Origin: VAZQ01 sp963785745 | GTDB lineage: Bacteria > Pseudomonadota > Alphaproteobacteria > Rhizobiales > Xanthobacteraceae | Direction: 5' to 3' | Assembly: GCA_963785745.1 (NCBI GenBank) | Contig: CAWAWR010000023.1 | Location: 1 to 64,000, forward strand | Length of the DNA stretch: 64,000 nt | Part shown: one piece after another, positions 1-8,230 of the stretch | Layout of the letters: every line of letters begins with the position of its first letter | Position numbering within the stretch: position 1 is the stretch's first letter | Position numbers and translations under genes: made by a program | Notes under the pieces: model-generated | Database searches by the model: none | Seen by the model: the letters and a program-made list of their open reading frames with translations, nothing else | Told to the model about the DNA's origin: nothing

Positions 1-54
1 CGTCCTGAAACGACGCGTGAGACGTTGCAAATGTTGCTACCAAGGAGAGGGACC

Positions 55-1077
55 ATGGCGTTTATCCTCAGGTACATCCGGCTGATCGTCGGCGCATGGG
101 TCCTCGTCGGCATGGCAATCGTCGCGGCGCCTTCGGGCGCGCAGCACATCAATCCGACCGCCGAGTCGGTCAAGGAAGATCAACTGCTCAAGCAGACCAA
201 GCGCATCTCTGGCGAGTGCACCCTCCCGGACCGGAAGGCCTGCACGCTCGAACAACCCCGCGGGCGCGACTGGCGCGGTTGGTATCAAGGGGCGCTACGC
301 TGGATTGGCGGCCTGGCGATCCTCGGCATGATCGCTGTCGTGGTTGGATTTTACTTTGTACGAGGCCCAGTGCGGATTGCGCACGGCAGGACGGGGCGCG
401 TCATGAGGCGTTTCAGTGGGTTCGAGCGCTTCGTGCACTGGATGGCGACGGTCTGCTTCATCATTCTTGCGCTCTCCGGTTTGAACCTCACCTTCGGCAA
501 GGAGCTGCTCCTGCCCATAGTCGGGCCAGAGGCGTTCACCACGATGGCGCGGTGGGGCAAGTACGCTCACAACTACCTGAGCTTCCCATTCACCCTCAGC
601 GTCATCTTGATCTTCCTGATGTGGATTCGCTGGAACCTTCCGAGCCGCCTCGACATCCAGTGGATGATGGAAGGTGGCGGCTTCGGTGAGAAGCATCCGC
701 CGGCCGATCTGTTCAACGCCGGTCAGAAGTCGATTTATTGGGTGGTCGTGCTCGGTGGCGCCCTGGTCGCGGCCACTGGCTACGTACTGATGCTTCCGTT
801 CTGGGTGACCGGCATCGTTGGCATGCAGATTGCCCAATTGGTGCACGCCATGGTCGCTCTGCTGTACATCGCCGCCATGATATTTCACGTCTACATGGGC
901 ACCGTCGGCGAAGAAGGGGCATTCGAAGGAATGTGGGACGGGACCGTCGACGAGAATTGGGGGAAGCAGCACCACTCCGTCTGGTACGAACGGGAAGTCG
1001 GTAAGGGCAACATCCCGACTGCGCCACCACCGCCGCCGCCGGAAGGCAAGGTGCAGCCAGCCGAACGAATGTCGTGA
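55..1077 (+). CDS. Formate dehydrogenase gamma subunit (cytochrome b556-type)
   Basis: Membrane cytochrome b subunit that would anchor a formate dehydrogenase and pass electrons from formate oxidation to quinone. The 340-residue product has an N-terminal signal-like segment (about residues 1-29), a first clear membrane helix near 83-102, then the Fdh-gamma core with FERFVHW (candidate haem histidine near 128), YAHNYL, and a last helix region with LVHAM and IFHVYMG. It ends in a proline-rich tail containing PPPPPP. I chose the ATG at 55 because AAGGAGAGG lies just upstream; an in-frame ATG at 25 has no such site. The catalytic and iron-sulphur subunits would lie before the window. Family assignment is firm; which formate dehydrogenase it serves is not visible. 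Confidence 0.9.
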   Translation: MAFILRYIRLIVGAWVLVGMAIVAAPSGAQHINPTAESVKEDQLLKQTKRISGECTLPDRKACTLEQPRGRDWRGWYQGALRWIGGLAILGMIAVVVGFYFVRGPVRIAHGRTGRVMRRFSGFERFVHWMATVCFIILALSGLNLTFGKELLLPIVGPEAFTTMARWGKYAHNYLSFPFTLSVILIFLMWIRWNLPSRLDIQWMMEGGGFGEKHPPADLFNAGQKSIYWVVVLGGALVAATGYVLMLPFWVTGIVGMQIAQLVHAMVALLYIAAMIFHVYMGTVGEEGAFEGMWDGTVDENWGKQHHSVWYEREVGKGNIPTAPPPPPPEGKVQPAERMS

Positions 1078-1145
1078 GGGCTTGGAAACGAAGGAGCGGC
1101 GGCTGACGTTTTGTCCGGCGTAGCTCGTCGACCAACTGTCCAGTC

Positions 1146-1625
1146 ATGAAATATGTTGAGCGCATTCATTCGAAACACACGCCGGCGCAACTATTCGATT
1201 TGGTGGCGGACGTGGAGCAATATCCCAATTTCGTACCGTGGGTCATTTCCGCCAGAGTTGCCGGCCGCAAGGACAGTACGATGTGGACGGACATGACCAT
1301 GGGGACGGGTTTTCTTCGCAAGCAGTTCACCACGGTGGCGTCGCTCGACCGGCCACGCCGCATGGAGATCAGAAGTCAGGACCCTATATTTGAAAAATTC
1401 GAGCAGATATGGACGTTCGACCCTGCAGCAGGCGGGGGCACGGATGTCGAGTGCCAAGTCGAGTTAAGCGTCCGGTCGCCGATTCTGAAAGTTGTCGTTG
1501 GCGTATCCGTCGGGGAAAGCACGAAAGCAATGGTGAAGGCCTATATGCGACGGGCACAGCGATTGTACGGAACGCCGCAATTGTCCTCCGTCCCCAACCA
1601 GGCTCAATCGGGTGAACGTTTGTGA
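1146..1625 (+). CDS. RatA/COQ10-like START (SRPBCC) domain protein
   Basis: A 159-residue polyketide-cyclase/START-fold protein of the RatA/COQ10 group. The N-terminus has the typical pattern of the family: a short beta strand, then LFDLVADVEQYPNFVPW, where the DVExYPxFVPW core is diagnostic. The C-terminus is the long amphipathic helix expected of the fold. COQ10 proteins bind ubiquinone or similar lipids; the name RatA comes from a reported ribosome-binding toxin activity in E. coli that need not apply here. It lies 68 bp after the formate dehydrogenase cytochrome b gene and 17 bp before a Bug receptor gene, so co-transcription is plausible. A second, more canonical paralogue is encoded at 60342-60794. 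Binding of quinone near the formate dehydrogenase is only an inference from position. Confidence 0.8.
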   Translation: MKYVERIHSKHTPAQLFDLVADVEQYPNFVPWVISARVAGRKDSTMWTDMTMGTGFLRKQFTTVASLDRPRRMEIRSQDPIFEKFEQIWTFDPAAGGGTDVECQVELSVRSPILKVVVGVSVGESTKAMVKAYMRRAQRLYGTPQLSSVPNQAQSGERL

Positions 1626-1642
1626 CGGCGTAGGGATCGGAA

Positions 1643-2635
1643 ATGAACGTAGTCGCATTTTCCGTTACGCGTCGTCAGTTGTTGAACTCGGCCATGGGAG
1701 CTTGCGCGCTCGTTACCGTGCCCACGGTCGCCAGGGCGCAATCCTTCCCGACGCGTCCGGTTCGCCTGATCGTCGGTCAGGCCGCCGGCAGCGGTTCTGA
1801 TGTTCTCGCGCGTCTGATCGCCCAACGGCTGTCTGACCGGCTTGGCCAGCCGTTCGTCGTTGACAACCGCCCGGGGGCAGGGGGCAATATCGGTGCCGAA
1901 GCGGTGGTCCGTTCGCCCGCCGACGGGCATACGCTCCTGTTGATTACCTCGACCAACGTGATCAATACGGCGCTCTACGACAACCTGAGTTTCAATGTCG
2001 TTCGTGACATTGCCGCAATCGCGAGTGTCACTCTCACCCCGTATGCCTTGGTGGTAAATCCTGGCTTCACGGCTAAGACGGTTCCCGATTTGATTGAGTA
2101 CGCCAAAGGCAATCCGGGCAAAGTCAATATGGCATCCGGGGGCAACGGCAGCGTGTCTCACGTTTCCGGCGAGTTGTTCAGACAAATGACCGGAGTTGAC
2201 GTGGTGCACGTGCCTTACCGTGGGTCAACACCTGCCCATATGGATCTGATCGGCGGGCAGGTGCAGGTCATGTTTGATGCGATGACCTCATCGCTCGAGC
2301 ACATCAAATCCGGCAGGCTGAGGGTTCTTGCTGTTACGTCGGCCACGCGCTCTGAACTTCTCCCGAATGTCCCGACTGTCGGCGATTTCGTTTCGGGCTA
2401 CGACGTGAGCGCATGGCTTGGTATCGGTGCTCCAGTTGGCACGTCCGTCGAGGTCATCGATCTGCTCAACAAAGAGATCAAATTGGCGCTTGCCGATCCC
2501 AAAATTCGTTCGCGACTAGTTGAACTGGGCGGCAGTGTCCTCGCAACGTCACCTGACGAATTTGCACGATTGATCGCTGATGACGCTGAAAAGTGGCGCA
2601 GGGTCGTGACCGTTGCCGGTCTCAAACCACAGTGA
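1643..2635 (+). CDS. Bug/TctC-family periplasmic solute-binding protein
   Basis: Tripartite-tricarboxylate-transporter type receptor of the Bug family, which captures carboxylated or aromatic small molecules in the periplasm. The 330-residue product starts with a twin-arginine-like leader (TRRQLL, hydrophobic stretch, ARAQ cleavage area near residue 32). The mature part opens with the family hallmark FPTRPVRLIVG, and also shows the NRPGAGGNIGAE and HVPYRGSTPAHMDLIGGQV motifs of the binding cleft. No TctA/TctB membrane genes are nearby, which is common for Bug proteins. A strong hairpin terminator follows at 2704. The ligand cannot be told from sequence. Other members of the family are encoded at 9127-10116 and 53481-54476. 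Confidence 0.92.
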   Translation: MNVVAFSVTRRQLLNSAMGACALVTVPTVARAQSFPTRPVRLIVGQAAGSGSDVLARLIAQRLSDRLGQPFVVDNRPGAGGNIGAEAVVRSPADGHTLLLITSTNVINTALYDNLSFNVVRDIAAIASVTLTPYALVVNPGFTAKTVPDLIEYAKGNPGKVNMASGGNGSVSHVSGELFRQMTGVDVVHVPYRGSTPAHMDLIGGQVQVMFDAMTSSLEHIKSGRLRVLAVTSATRSELLPNVPTVGDFVSGYDVSAWLGIGAPVGTSVEVIDLLNKEIKLALADPKIRSRLVELGGSVLATSPDEFARLIADDAEKWRRVVTVAGLKPQ

Positions 2636-2703
2636 TGTCCAAACTCAGCGCGATTCCGATCCCGACACGTGCATCCACAGAAATGTCGTGCACACAAATG
2701 AAA

Positions 2704-2733
2704 GGCCACTCCGTTTCCGGAGTGGCCCTTTCG
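2704..2733 (+). terminator. Rho-independent terminator after Bug gene
   Basis: Perfect 10-bp stem (GGCCACTCCG, positions 2704-2713, with its complement at 2718-2727) and a TTTC loop, followed by CTTTC. It sits 69 bp after the stop of the Bug gene and before the convergent repeat-protein gene. Confidence 0.8.
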
Positions 2734-2775
2734 TTCAGAACAGCCGTCACCGGCGATTAGGAAATACAGACGGCT

Positions 2776-3336
2776 CTATGGCGTCCAGCACCAGCGCCGA
2801 CCGCTCTCTTCGAATCTGCACCATCTTCCTGTGTTCGGGTTCACGATGAAGGAGCCCTCGACCGGCCCGGGTCCATAGTTTTCGGTTGATGCAGCACCGA
2901 AAATCCCAAAGAGACCCGCACCAGCGTAGGCAGTGCCAACAGCCGCTCCACCGGCGACTGCGTCACGGCGGGCCGCGCGACGGTCCGCCCGGCGCGCCAT
3001 ACCTACGGTCCCACCATAGTAGCCAGGGGCGCCAACAGCCGCTCCACCGACGACTGCGTCACGGCGGTACGCTCGACGGTCCGCCCGGCGCTCCATACCT
3101 ACGGTCCCACCATAGTAGCCAGGGGCGCCAACAGCCGCTCCACCGACGACGGCGTCACGGCGGACCGCTCGACGGTCCGCCCGGCGCGCAACACCCGCGA
3201 CGCTTCCTGGCGTCATTGGATTCCCAACCTGCGCACCTGCTTGCGTGATCAGACTGGATTCTTGGGTCGACGACAAATTGTCGTTGACGAACAGACTGGT
3301 GACACCAGCGACTGTTGCCAGCGCCAGTCGCGGCAA
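2776..3336 (-). CDS. Repeat-rich secreted small protein, unknown function; probable 5' frameshift
   Basis: No recognised family. The frame reads about 186 residues: an N-terminal hydrophobic segment (LALATVAGVTSLFV), then two and a half copies of a 32-residue unit built on RRADRRAxRRDAVVGGAAVG and APGYYGGTVGM, and a tryptophan/cysteine-containing end (GRWCRFEESGRRWCW). The layout suggests an exported, glycine-rich, positively charged envelope protein. The start is doubtful. The only good ribosome site (GAAGGAGATTCGC) precedes an ATG at 3358 reading MTTRTLTVAA in another frame. Dropping one base near 3337 joins MTTRTLT to the hydrophobic segment and gives a normal signal peptide. As it stands, translation in this frame would need a TTG at 3336. 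Coding of the repeat frame is likely because repeats keep frame and composition. Confidence 0.6.
   Translation of the reverse strand: MPRLALATVAGVTSLFVNDNLSSTQESSLITQAGAQVGNPMTPGSVAGVARRADRRAVRRDAVVGGAAVGAPGYYGGTVGMERRADRRAYRRDAVVGGAAVGAPGYYGGTVGMARRADRRAARRDAVAGGAAVGTAYAGAGLFGIFGAASTENYGPGPVEGSFIVNPNTGRWCRFEESGRRWCWTP
2935..3191 (-). repeat. 96-bp in-frame tandem repeats
   Basis: Units begin at 2935, 3031 and 3127 on the plus strand, an exact 96-bp period; the first two are complete and the third diverges after about 65 bp. Each unit encodes 32 residues of the secreted protein above. Because 96 is divisible by three, unit gain or loss would keep the reading frame. Confidence 0.9.
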
Positions 3337-3358
3337 CTGTGAGTGTTCGAGTTGTCAT

Positions 3359-3625
3359 GCGAATCTCCTTCGCAAATCAACCCCCTGGTTAGTTCTATCG
3401 CCCGATCGTCCAGCGCTATATTGTCCTTAGGGATCGGTGGCCTTGAGCTTAGGTTCAGAAATTGCTCTTAGGTGTAGTCTCGGTTTGTTCGGCGCTTCGC
3501 GCATTTCTGCCATCAATGTGGCTGGCGAATATGCAGAAGCTGGCGGCTTGATGACCTACGGCGCCGGCCTTGCGGACGCCTGCCGGTAGGCAGCTACAAC
3601 GCCGCGCCTGGAAGCCACGCCAAGG
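3359..3625. other. Intergenic region, no gene seen
   Basis: 267 bases between the repeat-protein start and the chemoreceptor stop. The ribosome site of the repeat-protein gene lies at the left edge. I see no other convincing frame, RNA gene or repeat here. Confidence 0.6.
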
Positions 3626-5392
3626 TTAGATCTTGTAGTTGATGCGCGCCGCGCCCCAGTGCTTGCCGAACACACGGATCGGCGCCGAGATCGAGCGAAC
3701 CATGGTGGTCGAGTGCTCGATTAAATATTCCTGGATCAGATACGGTCGTGTGCTGCGCGCGGCTGCCAGCCTGGCGGGATCGTCATAGATGCGCCGATTG
3801 CGGGAGTTGGTTTCGTTCCAGGCGACCTCACCAGGCCGCTGTGGCTTTGATTGGCTGGGACGGTGGACGGGAAGATAGCCGTTACGATCGATGGCCGCGC
3901 ACACCGTCACGTTGGCGTTGCTATCGAGCGCGAATTTCTGGATCGGTGGCAAGAGCTCTTCAAACAAGTCGAGGAAACCAGTGCGGTACTGGACCGGATT
4001 GGTGCCCGGGACCGGGACATAGTTGCTGTCGAACAATGCGTCGAACGTGATCCGCCCGCCTGACACAGCCGCCTCGAAGGCAGCTGACATTTGTCCGGCG
4101 ACCGCAATGGCACAGTGAATCGCGTCGCCATTTTCCGTACGGATGGCGGCTAGTTTGCTCTCGAGCGCAGCTCGCGTCGCAGGCTCCAAATCTGTGAATT
4201 CAAGATGCAGCCCGTGCGTCGATCGGTTGGCCAACCGAACGCGCAAGCTGCCGAGACCGGGAATTGTTCCGTCCAGGATATTGCCGACGACCAGCGCCTC
4301 AGGTGCCTCCGCGCGCACCAGCATGCCGCCCTCTGAGATGTCGGCCATCCGCCCGCTTAAGGTGCCTCCCGGATATCTGAGCGTCACCGGAAGATCGCAC
4401 GGCAGCCGGTCGTGGCGGCGGCGGTCTCCAATTTCGGTCTGGCGCAGGAAGATGACGAACCGGGTTCTGAGTTCCGAGGCAAGCTCGACCGTTGTCTTGC
4501 TCGCGTGGTCGACTGCGTCGCTTTGGCCACTCGCGTGCGCCGCTGCCCGCTCGATCTCGCTTACGCCATCGGCGACAGTGGTGACGAATTGCGAGGACAC
4601 CGAAGCGTTTCGCGCAAGCTCGCTGGTGGTGGCCGTTTGCTCGATTGCAGCCGCGGCAACGGACTGGAACAGCGGCTGGACCGCCTCTATCATCTCGGCA
4701 ATCCGCGTCACAGCGGCAATCAACTCGGCTGTATCGCGCCGCAACTGATCGATCTTGCGCGCGATCTCGTCGGTCGCCTTCTGGGTCTCGACTGACAGCG
4801 CCTTGACCTCGTCCGCGACCACGGCGAAGCCGCGTCCGGCGCCGCCCGCGCGCGCTGCCTCGATCTTGGCATTGAGTGCCAAAAGGTTGGTTTGTTTGGC
4901 GATGGCCGCGATGAGGCTGACGACATTGCCGATTTCGCCGGACGATATTTTCAAGCCGTCGAGCCTACGGCCGGCCTCGCTCGCGACCTGGCGAACCTCG
5001 GTGCTGAGCGAACTCGCGTTGTTCACCTGGCGGCTTATCTCGGTGGAGGACGAGGCCAATTCCTCCGTGGCTCCTGCGAGTTGAGTGGCATCCCGCTTGG
5101 CATCGTCCGACTGCCGCGCGAGCAATTCGCTGCGCCCCCGAATGGAATCGAGGGCTGTGGCCGTCGATCTGATTCCCTCATGCACGGCTTTGGTCGAGGT
5201 TTGTACGCCCCGGAACATGGTGCTGAGGTCGGCCTCGAGCAGATCGATGGTCTCGCGAATGACCTCGAGCCGAGCGCCGGTTTCGGGCCCGGGAGGGTCG
5301 AGCGGAGGCGCTTGGACAACGGCTAAACCGTCATCCGCCTTGGTCGCACTGCGGCGGCCCAGGCGGGGAAGGAAGGCAAGCGACATCACCAT
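3626..5392 (-). CDS. Soluble methyl-accepting chemotaxis protein with PilZ and Cache-like domains
   Basis: A 588-residue chemoreceptor without membrane helices. A coiled-coil MCP signalling domain fills about residues 60-310, with the conserved hairpin tip around 160-200 (IAKQTNLLALNAKIEAARAG, then GRGFAVVADEVKAL). Next is a PilZ domain (about 320-405) with the c-di-GMP-binding signature RRRHDR near 324 and DISEGG near 351. The last about 150 residues resemble a Cache/PAS-like sensor: IDRNGYLPVH at 501-510, then a conserved ending VFGKHWGAARINY. The frame is open upstream to 5650 but that part overlaps the gamma-glutamyltransferase gene and looks non-coding, so I chose the ATG at 5392 (5386 is also possible; no clear ribosome site at either). 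It may let the chemotaxis machinery read c-di-GMP and a cytoplasmic ligand; that is inference. Confidence 0.88.
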   Translation of the reverse strand: MVMSLAFLPRLGRRSATKADDGLAVVQAPPLDPPGPETGARLEVIRETIDLLEADLSTMFRGVQTSTKAVHEGIRSTATALDSIRGRSELLARQSDDAKRDATQLAGATEELASSSTEISRQVNNASSLSTEVRQVASEAGRRLDGLKISSGEIGNVVSLIAAIAKQTNLLALNAKIEAARAGGAGRGFAVVADEVKALSVETQKATDEIARKIDQLRRDTAELIAAVTRIAEMIEAVQPLFQSVAAAAIEQTATTSELARNASVSSQFVTTVADGVSEIERAAAHASGQSDAVDHASKTTVELASELRTRFVIFLRQTEIGDRRRHDRLPCDLPVTLRYPGGTLSGRMADISEGGMLVRAEAPEALVVGNILDGTIPGLGSLRVRLANRSTHGLHLEFTDLEPATRAALESKLAAIRTENGDAIHCAIAVAGQMSAAFEAAVSGGRITFDALFDSNYVPVPGTNPVQYRTGFLDLFEELLPPIQKFALDSNANVTVCAAIDRNGYLPVHRPSQSKPQRPGEVAWNETNSRNRRIYDDPARLAAARSTRPYLIQEYLIEHSTTMVRSISAPIRVFGKHWGAARINYKI

Positions 5393-5546
5393 GGTCGGCT
5401 TGGCAATTCTGGCTGGGGCGACGACGCGAGTTCTGAACGGACAGTATTGTACGCTCAGCGCATGTGGAGAAGTTGACACCCAATTCTTTCGGGAAGGTGA
5501 AGGACCGGGATCGGCTGCGCCCCCCAAGGCCCCGCCACCCAACGGC

Positions 5547-7130
5547 TTACCTCTGTTCCGCCACCGCATCGCCCCAGGGCGACATGATCTCGGTGCAGCC
5601 CATGTTCTGCTCGCCGTCGCGCAGCACTGCCGCCGGACACGCAAACGCATAAGGGAAATTGGTGCGCACCGCCGTCGTGGTCGGGAACGCCGCCGCCAAT
5701 GCGTCGAGCACGCCCTGCGGCAGCGTGCGGTCGGCGGTGGCTTTGCCGCCTCCGCTCATGTCGATGCGCTGCTGGTGGAAGGCCTCTTCCAGTGTCAGGC
5801 CGTGGTCCAGCAGGAACGAGGCGATCTGCATCACCGCGCCGATGATCTTGCGTCCGCCCGAGGCGCCGAGCGCGAAGCGCCGTCCGCCGCCTTCGCCGAT
5901 GATCGGACAGAAATTACCCAGGCAGCGTTTGCCCGGCCCGAGCGAGTTGGGCTTGCCCGGCTCCGGGTCGAACCACATGATGCCGTTGTTGAGCAGCAGG
6001 CCGGTCGACGGCGACACCACGCGCGAGCCGAAGATCGACAGCAGTGTCTGCGTGACCGAGCACATGTTCCCGTGGCGATCGACGACGCTGAAATGCGTGG
6101 TGCAGGACGGCGCGTGCGCGGCTTCGGCGATGCCGGCGGCGTCGCCCATGCCGGCAAGCCGTGTGTCGAACGCCTGGTCGAGCGCACGCGCGTAGGCGAG
6201 GTAGCTCGCGGCGCCGGGCGTGCCGCGCGCGGGCTTCAATTCGGCTTCCAGAATGTTCAGCGCGTGCGCCAGCGTCGGTCCGCCGGTCAGGCCGGGCGCG
6301 ACATAAATGCGCCCGTCGCGATACGGCACGGTCTGCGCGTCGACGATGCGCGCCTGATAGCCGGCGAGGTCGGCCTCGGACATGCGGCTGCCTTTGGCTC
6401 GCAGGTCGCGCACCAGCGCGCGCGCCACCTCGCCCTCGTAGAATTCGCGCGGGCCGTTCTGCGCCACCCGCTCGAGCGTGACCGCCATCGCGCTCTGGTC
6501 GAGGTGGCGGTCGCAGACCGCCGACCAGCCGCCGCTGATCGGCCAAGTGCCGTCGTCGAGGAACATGCGCGCGGCGTCGGGATCGGCGGCGAGCGAGCGC
6601 GCCACCGACGTCGTGAGCAGCGTGGAGAACCAGTCGACCAAGAGGCCTTCCTTCGCGAGCGTCACGGCGGGCGCGACGAGGTCGCGCCACGGCATGCGAC
6701 CGTACTCCGCATGGGCGAGGCCCATGCCGGAGACCACGCCCGGTACCGCGACCGCGGTGGCGCCTTCCACGTTGCGATCGTTAAGCACCGCGGGCCAGGT
6801 GAATAGCTCCTTCGGCAACTCGCCGCCGGTGAGCGGATAGTCGGCCGGATCGAGCGCCATCGGCGAGCGCATGCCGTAGTCTACCACGCGCGCGCGGTTC
6901 TCGCCGGCGCGCCACAGCACCATCGCGCCGCCGGCGGCGGGCCCGCTCATCCACGGCTCGACCACGCCGATGGCGAAGGAGACGGCGACGGCGACGTCGA
7001 CCGCGTCGCCGCCGGCGTCCAGCACGTTCGCGCCGACTTCCGCCGCGCGACGATGCGCGGCGGCGACCACACCGCCGCGGGTGGGGATCACGACTTTGCG
7101 GATGATTTGCGAACGGGAGAAGTTATCCAT
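5547..7130 (-). CDS. Gamma-glutamyltransferase family protein (Ntn hydrolase)
   Basis: A 527-residue member of the gamma-glutamyltranspeptidase family, which self-cleaves and then uses the new N-terminal threonine to attack gamma-glutamyl or related amides. The autocleavage site is visible as SCTTHFSVVD with the candidate nucleophile Thr at about 344-345, followed by the family's STGLLLNNG and SLGPGKRC blocks and LGASGG. No signal peptide is apparent at the chosen ATG (7130), so it may act in the cytoplasm, unlike classical periplasmic GGT; many such paralogues are amidohydrolases of unknown substrate. It is the last gene of a minus-strand cluster running from 11186 and lies 25 bp after the amidohydrolase gene. 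Start choice is based on gene spacing. Confidence 0.87.
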   Translation of the reverse strand: MDNFSRSQIIRKVVIPTRGGVVAAAHRRAAEVGANVLDAGGDAVDVAVAVSFAIGVVEPWMSGPAAGGAMVLWRAGENRARVVDYGMRSPMALDPADYPLTGGELPKELFTWPAVLNDRNVEGATAVAVPGVVSGMGLAHAEYGRMPWRDLVAPAVTLAKEGLLVDWFSTLLTTSVARSLAADPDAARMFLDDGTWPISGGWSAVCDRHLDQSAMAVTLERVAQNGPREFYEGEVARALVRDLRAKGSRMSEADLAGYQARIVDAQTVPYRDGRIYVAPGLTGGPTLAHALNILEAELKPARGTPGAASYLAYARALDQAFDTRLAGMGDAAGIAEAAHAPSCTTHFSVVDRHGNMCSVTQTLLSIFGSRVVSPSTGLLLNNGIMWFDPEPGKPNSLGPGKRCLGNFCPIIGEGGGRRFALGASGGRKIIGAVMQIASFLLDHGLTLEEAFHQQRIDMSGGGKATADRTLPQGVLDALAAAFPTTTAVRTNFPYAFACPAAVLRDGEQNMGCTEIMSPWGDAVAEQR

Positions 7131-7155
7131 GCGGAGTGCTTCTATGCGGCACTCG

Positions 7156-8103
7156 TCAGAATTCGTAAAGCCGCCCCGGATTGTCAACGAGGATTTTCTT
7201 GCGCACCGCGGCGTCCGGCGCCCAGGTAGGCAGCAGATTGAGCACCAGCCCATCGTCGACCGGCCAGAGCGGCGTCACCTTTGAGGCGCTGCCGCCGACC
7301 GAATTCGGGTGTGGCCAGTTAGTGCCCCACAGGATGCGGTCGACGTTGGCGCTGATCAGCATCTGGGCGAGCGGCGTGAAATGGCCGTAGTTCTCGCGCG
7401 GGCCGGCGGTGACCGAAATCTTCACGTAGGCTTTGCCGGATTTCACCAGGCTCACCAGATCGGAGAAGCCGGGCTGCCCGACCCCAAGCTCCTCCTTCGC
7501 GTTGCCGTAATGATCGAACACCAGCGTCACCGGCGACGCGGCAAACGTGTCTTTCATCGCGGCGATCACCGGCAGTGTCGTGTTGAGCTGGACATGCCAG
7601 TTGCGGCTCTTCACGCGCTCGGCGGCGGCGAGGAAGCGCTCGGCCACGACTTTGGGATCGTTGATGCCGATGGTCGAGAGATTGAGGCGGATGCCCTTGA
7701 AGCCGAGCGACGCAAGCCGGTCTAATTCGGCGTCGGTGGTCTTGTCGTCGATGACCGCCACGCCGCGTGCATCCTTGCCGCGCGCCGCCATGCCATAGAT
7801 CGTCGCGGAATTGTCGGTGCCGTACACGCTTGGCGTCACGATCACCACGCGCTGCATCTTGAGCGCCTTGTGGAGCGCGGTCATTTCTTCCGGCAGCGCC
7901 ATCTCGGGCGTATAGGTGCGCCCCGAAAACCACGGAAACTTGGCCGGGTCGCCATGGATATGGGTGTGGCAATCGCACGCGCCTGCGGGAACGTCGAAAT
8001 TGACGGCGGTCGCCGGCTGCGATGCTTTGGTATGACCGGAACGAGGTTGCATCAGCACGCCGGCAGCCGTTGCGCCGAGCACGAACTCGCGACGCCCAAT
8101 CAT
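7156..8103 (-). CDS. Exported amidohydrolase (PDC hydrolase-like TIM barrel)
   Basis: A 315-residue metal-dependent hydrolase of the amidohydrolase_2 group, related to 2-pyrone-4,6-dicarboxylate lactonases. It begins with a twin-arginine-like leader (GRREFVLGATAAG) and then shows the metal-binding DCHTHIHG motif at about residues 44-51, LVFDHYG in the middle, and ILWGTNWPHPN near the C-terminus, where the aspartate/asparagine region closes the active site. The ATG at 8103 has GGGAGG six bases upstream; the frame open to 8175 is not needed. It follows a deacetylase-like gene and precedes the GGT-family gene on the same strand. A lactone or amide ring-opening role in aromatic or heterocycle breakdown is a guess from family and neighbours. 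Confidence 0.87.
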   Translation of the reverse strand: MIGRREFVLGATAAGVLMQPRSGHTKASQPATAVNFDVPAGACDCHTHIHGDPAKFPWFSGRTYTPEMALPEEMTALHKALKMQRVVIVTPSVYGTDNSATIYGMAARGKDARGVAVIDDKTTDAELDRLASLGFKGIRLNLSTIGINDPKVVAERFLAAAERVKSRNWHVQLNTTLPVIAAMKDTFAASPVTLVFDHYGNAKEELGVGQPGFSDLVSLVKSGKAYVKISVTAGPRENYGHFTPLAQMLISANVDRILWGTNWPHPNSVGGSASKVTPLWPVDDGLVLNLLPTWAPDAAVRKKILVDNPGRLYEF

Positions 8104-8230
8104 GATGACCTCCCTGTTTATGGCCTGTCGTTGCCGGATGGTCGCTGCCGCTACGGCATGCTCCGGTGCAGCCATTCGATGAGGAGGCTATCTCAAACGC
8201 AGGTCTCTGCGAATGGGCATGCGGCGCAAT

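Noticed and set aside
2935..3191. A CRISPR array
   Set aside because: The 96-bp units are contiguous, coding and without unique spacers.
5393..5650. Upstream extension of the chemoreceptor frame
   Set aside because: It overlaps the end of the GGT-family gene and reads as arginine/serine-rich non-protein sequence.
5085..6806. A 573-codon plus-strand frame across the chemoreceptor and GGT genes
   Set aside because: Spans two well-supported minus-strand genes and has no domain.
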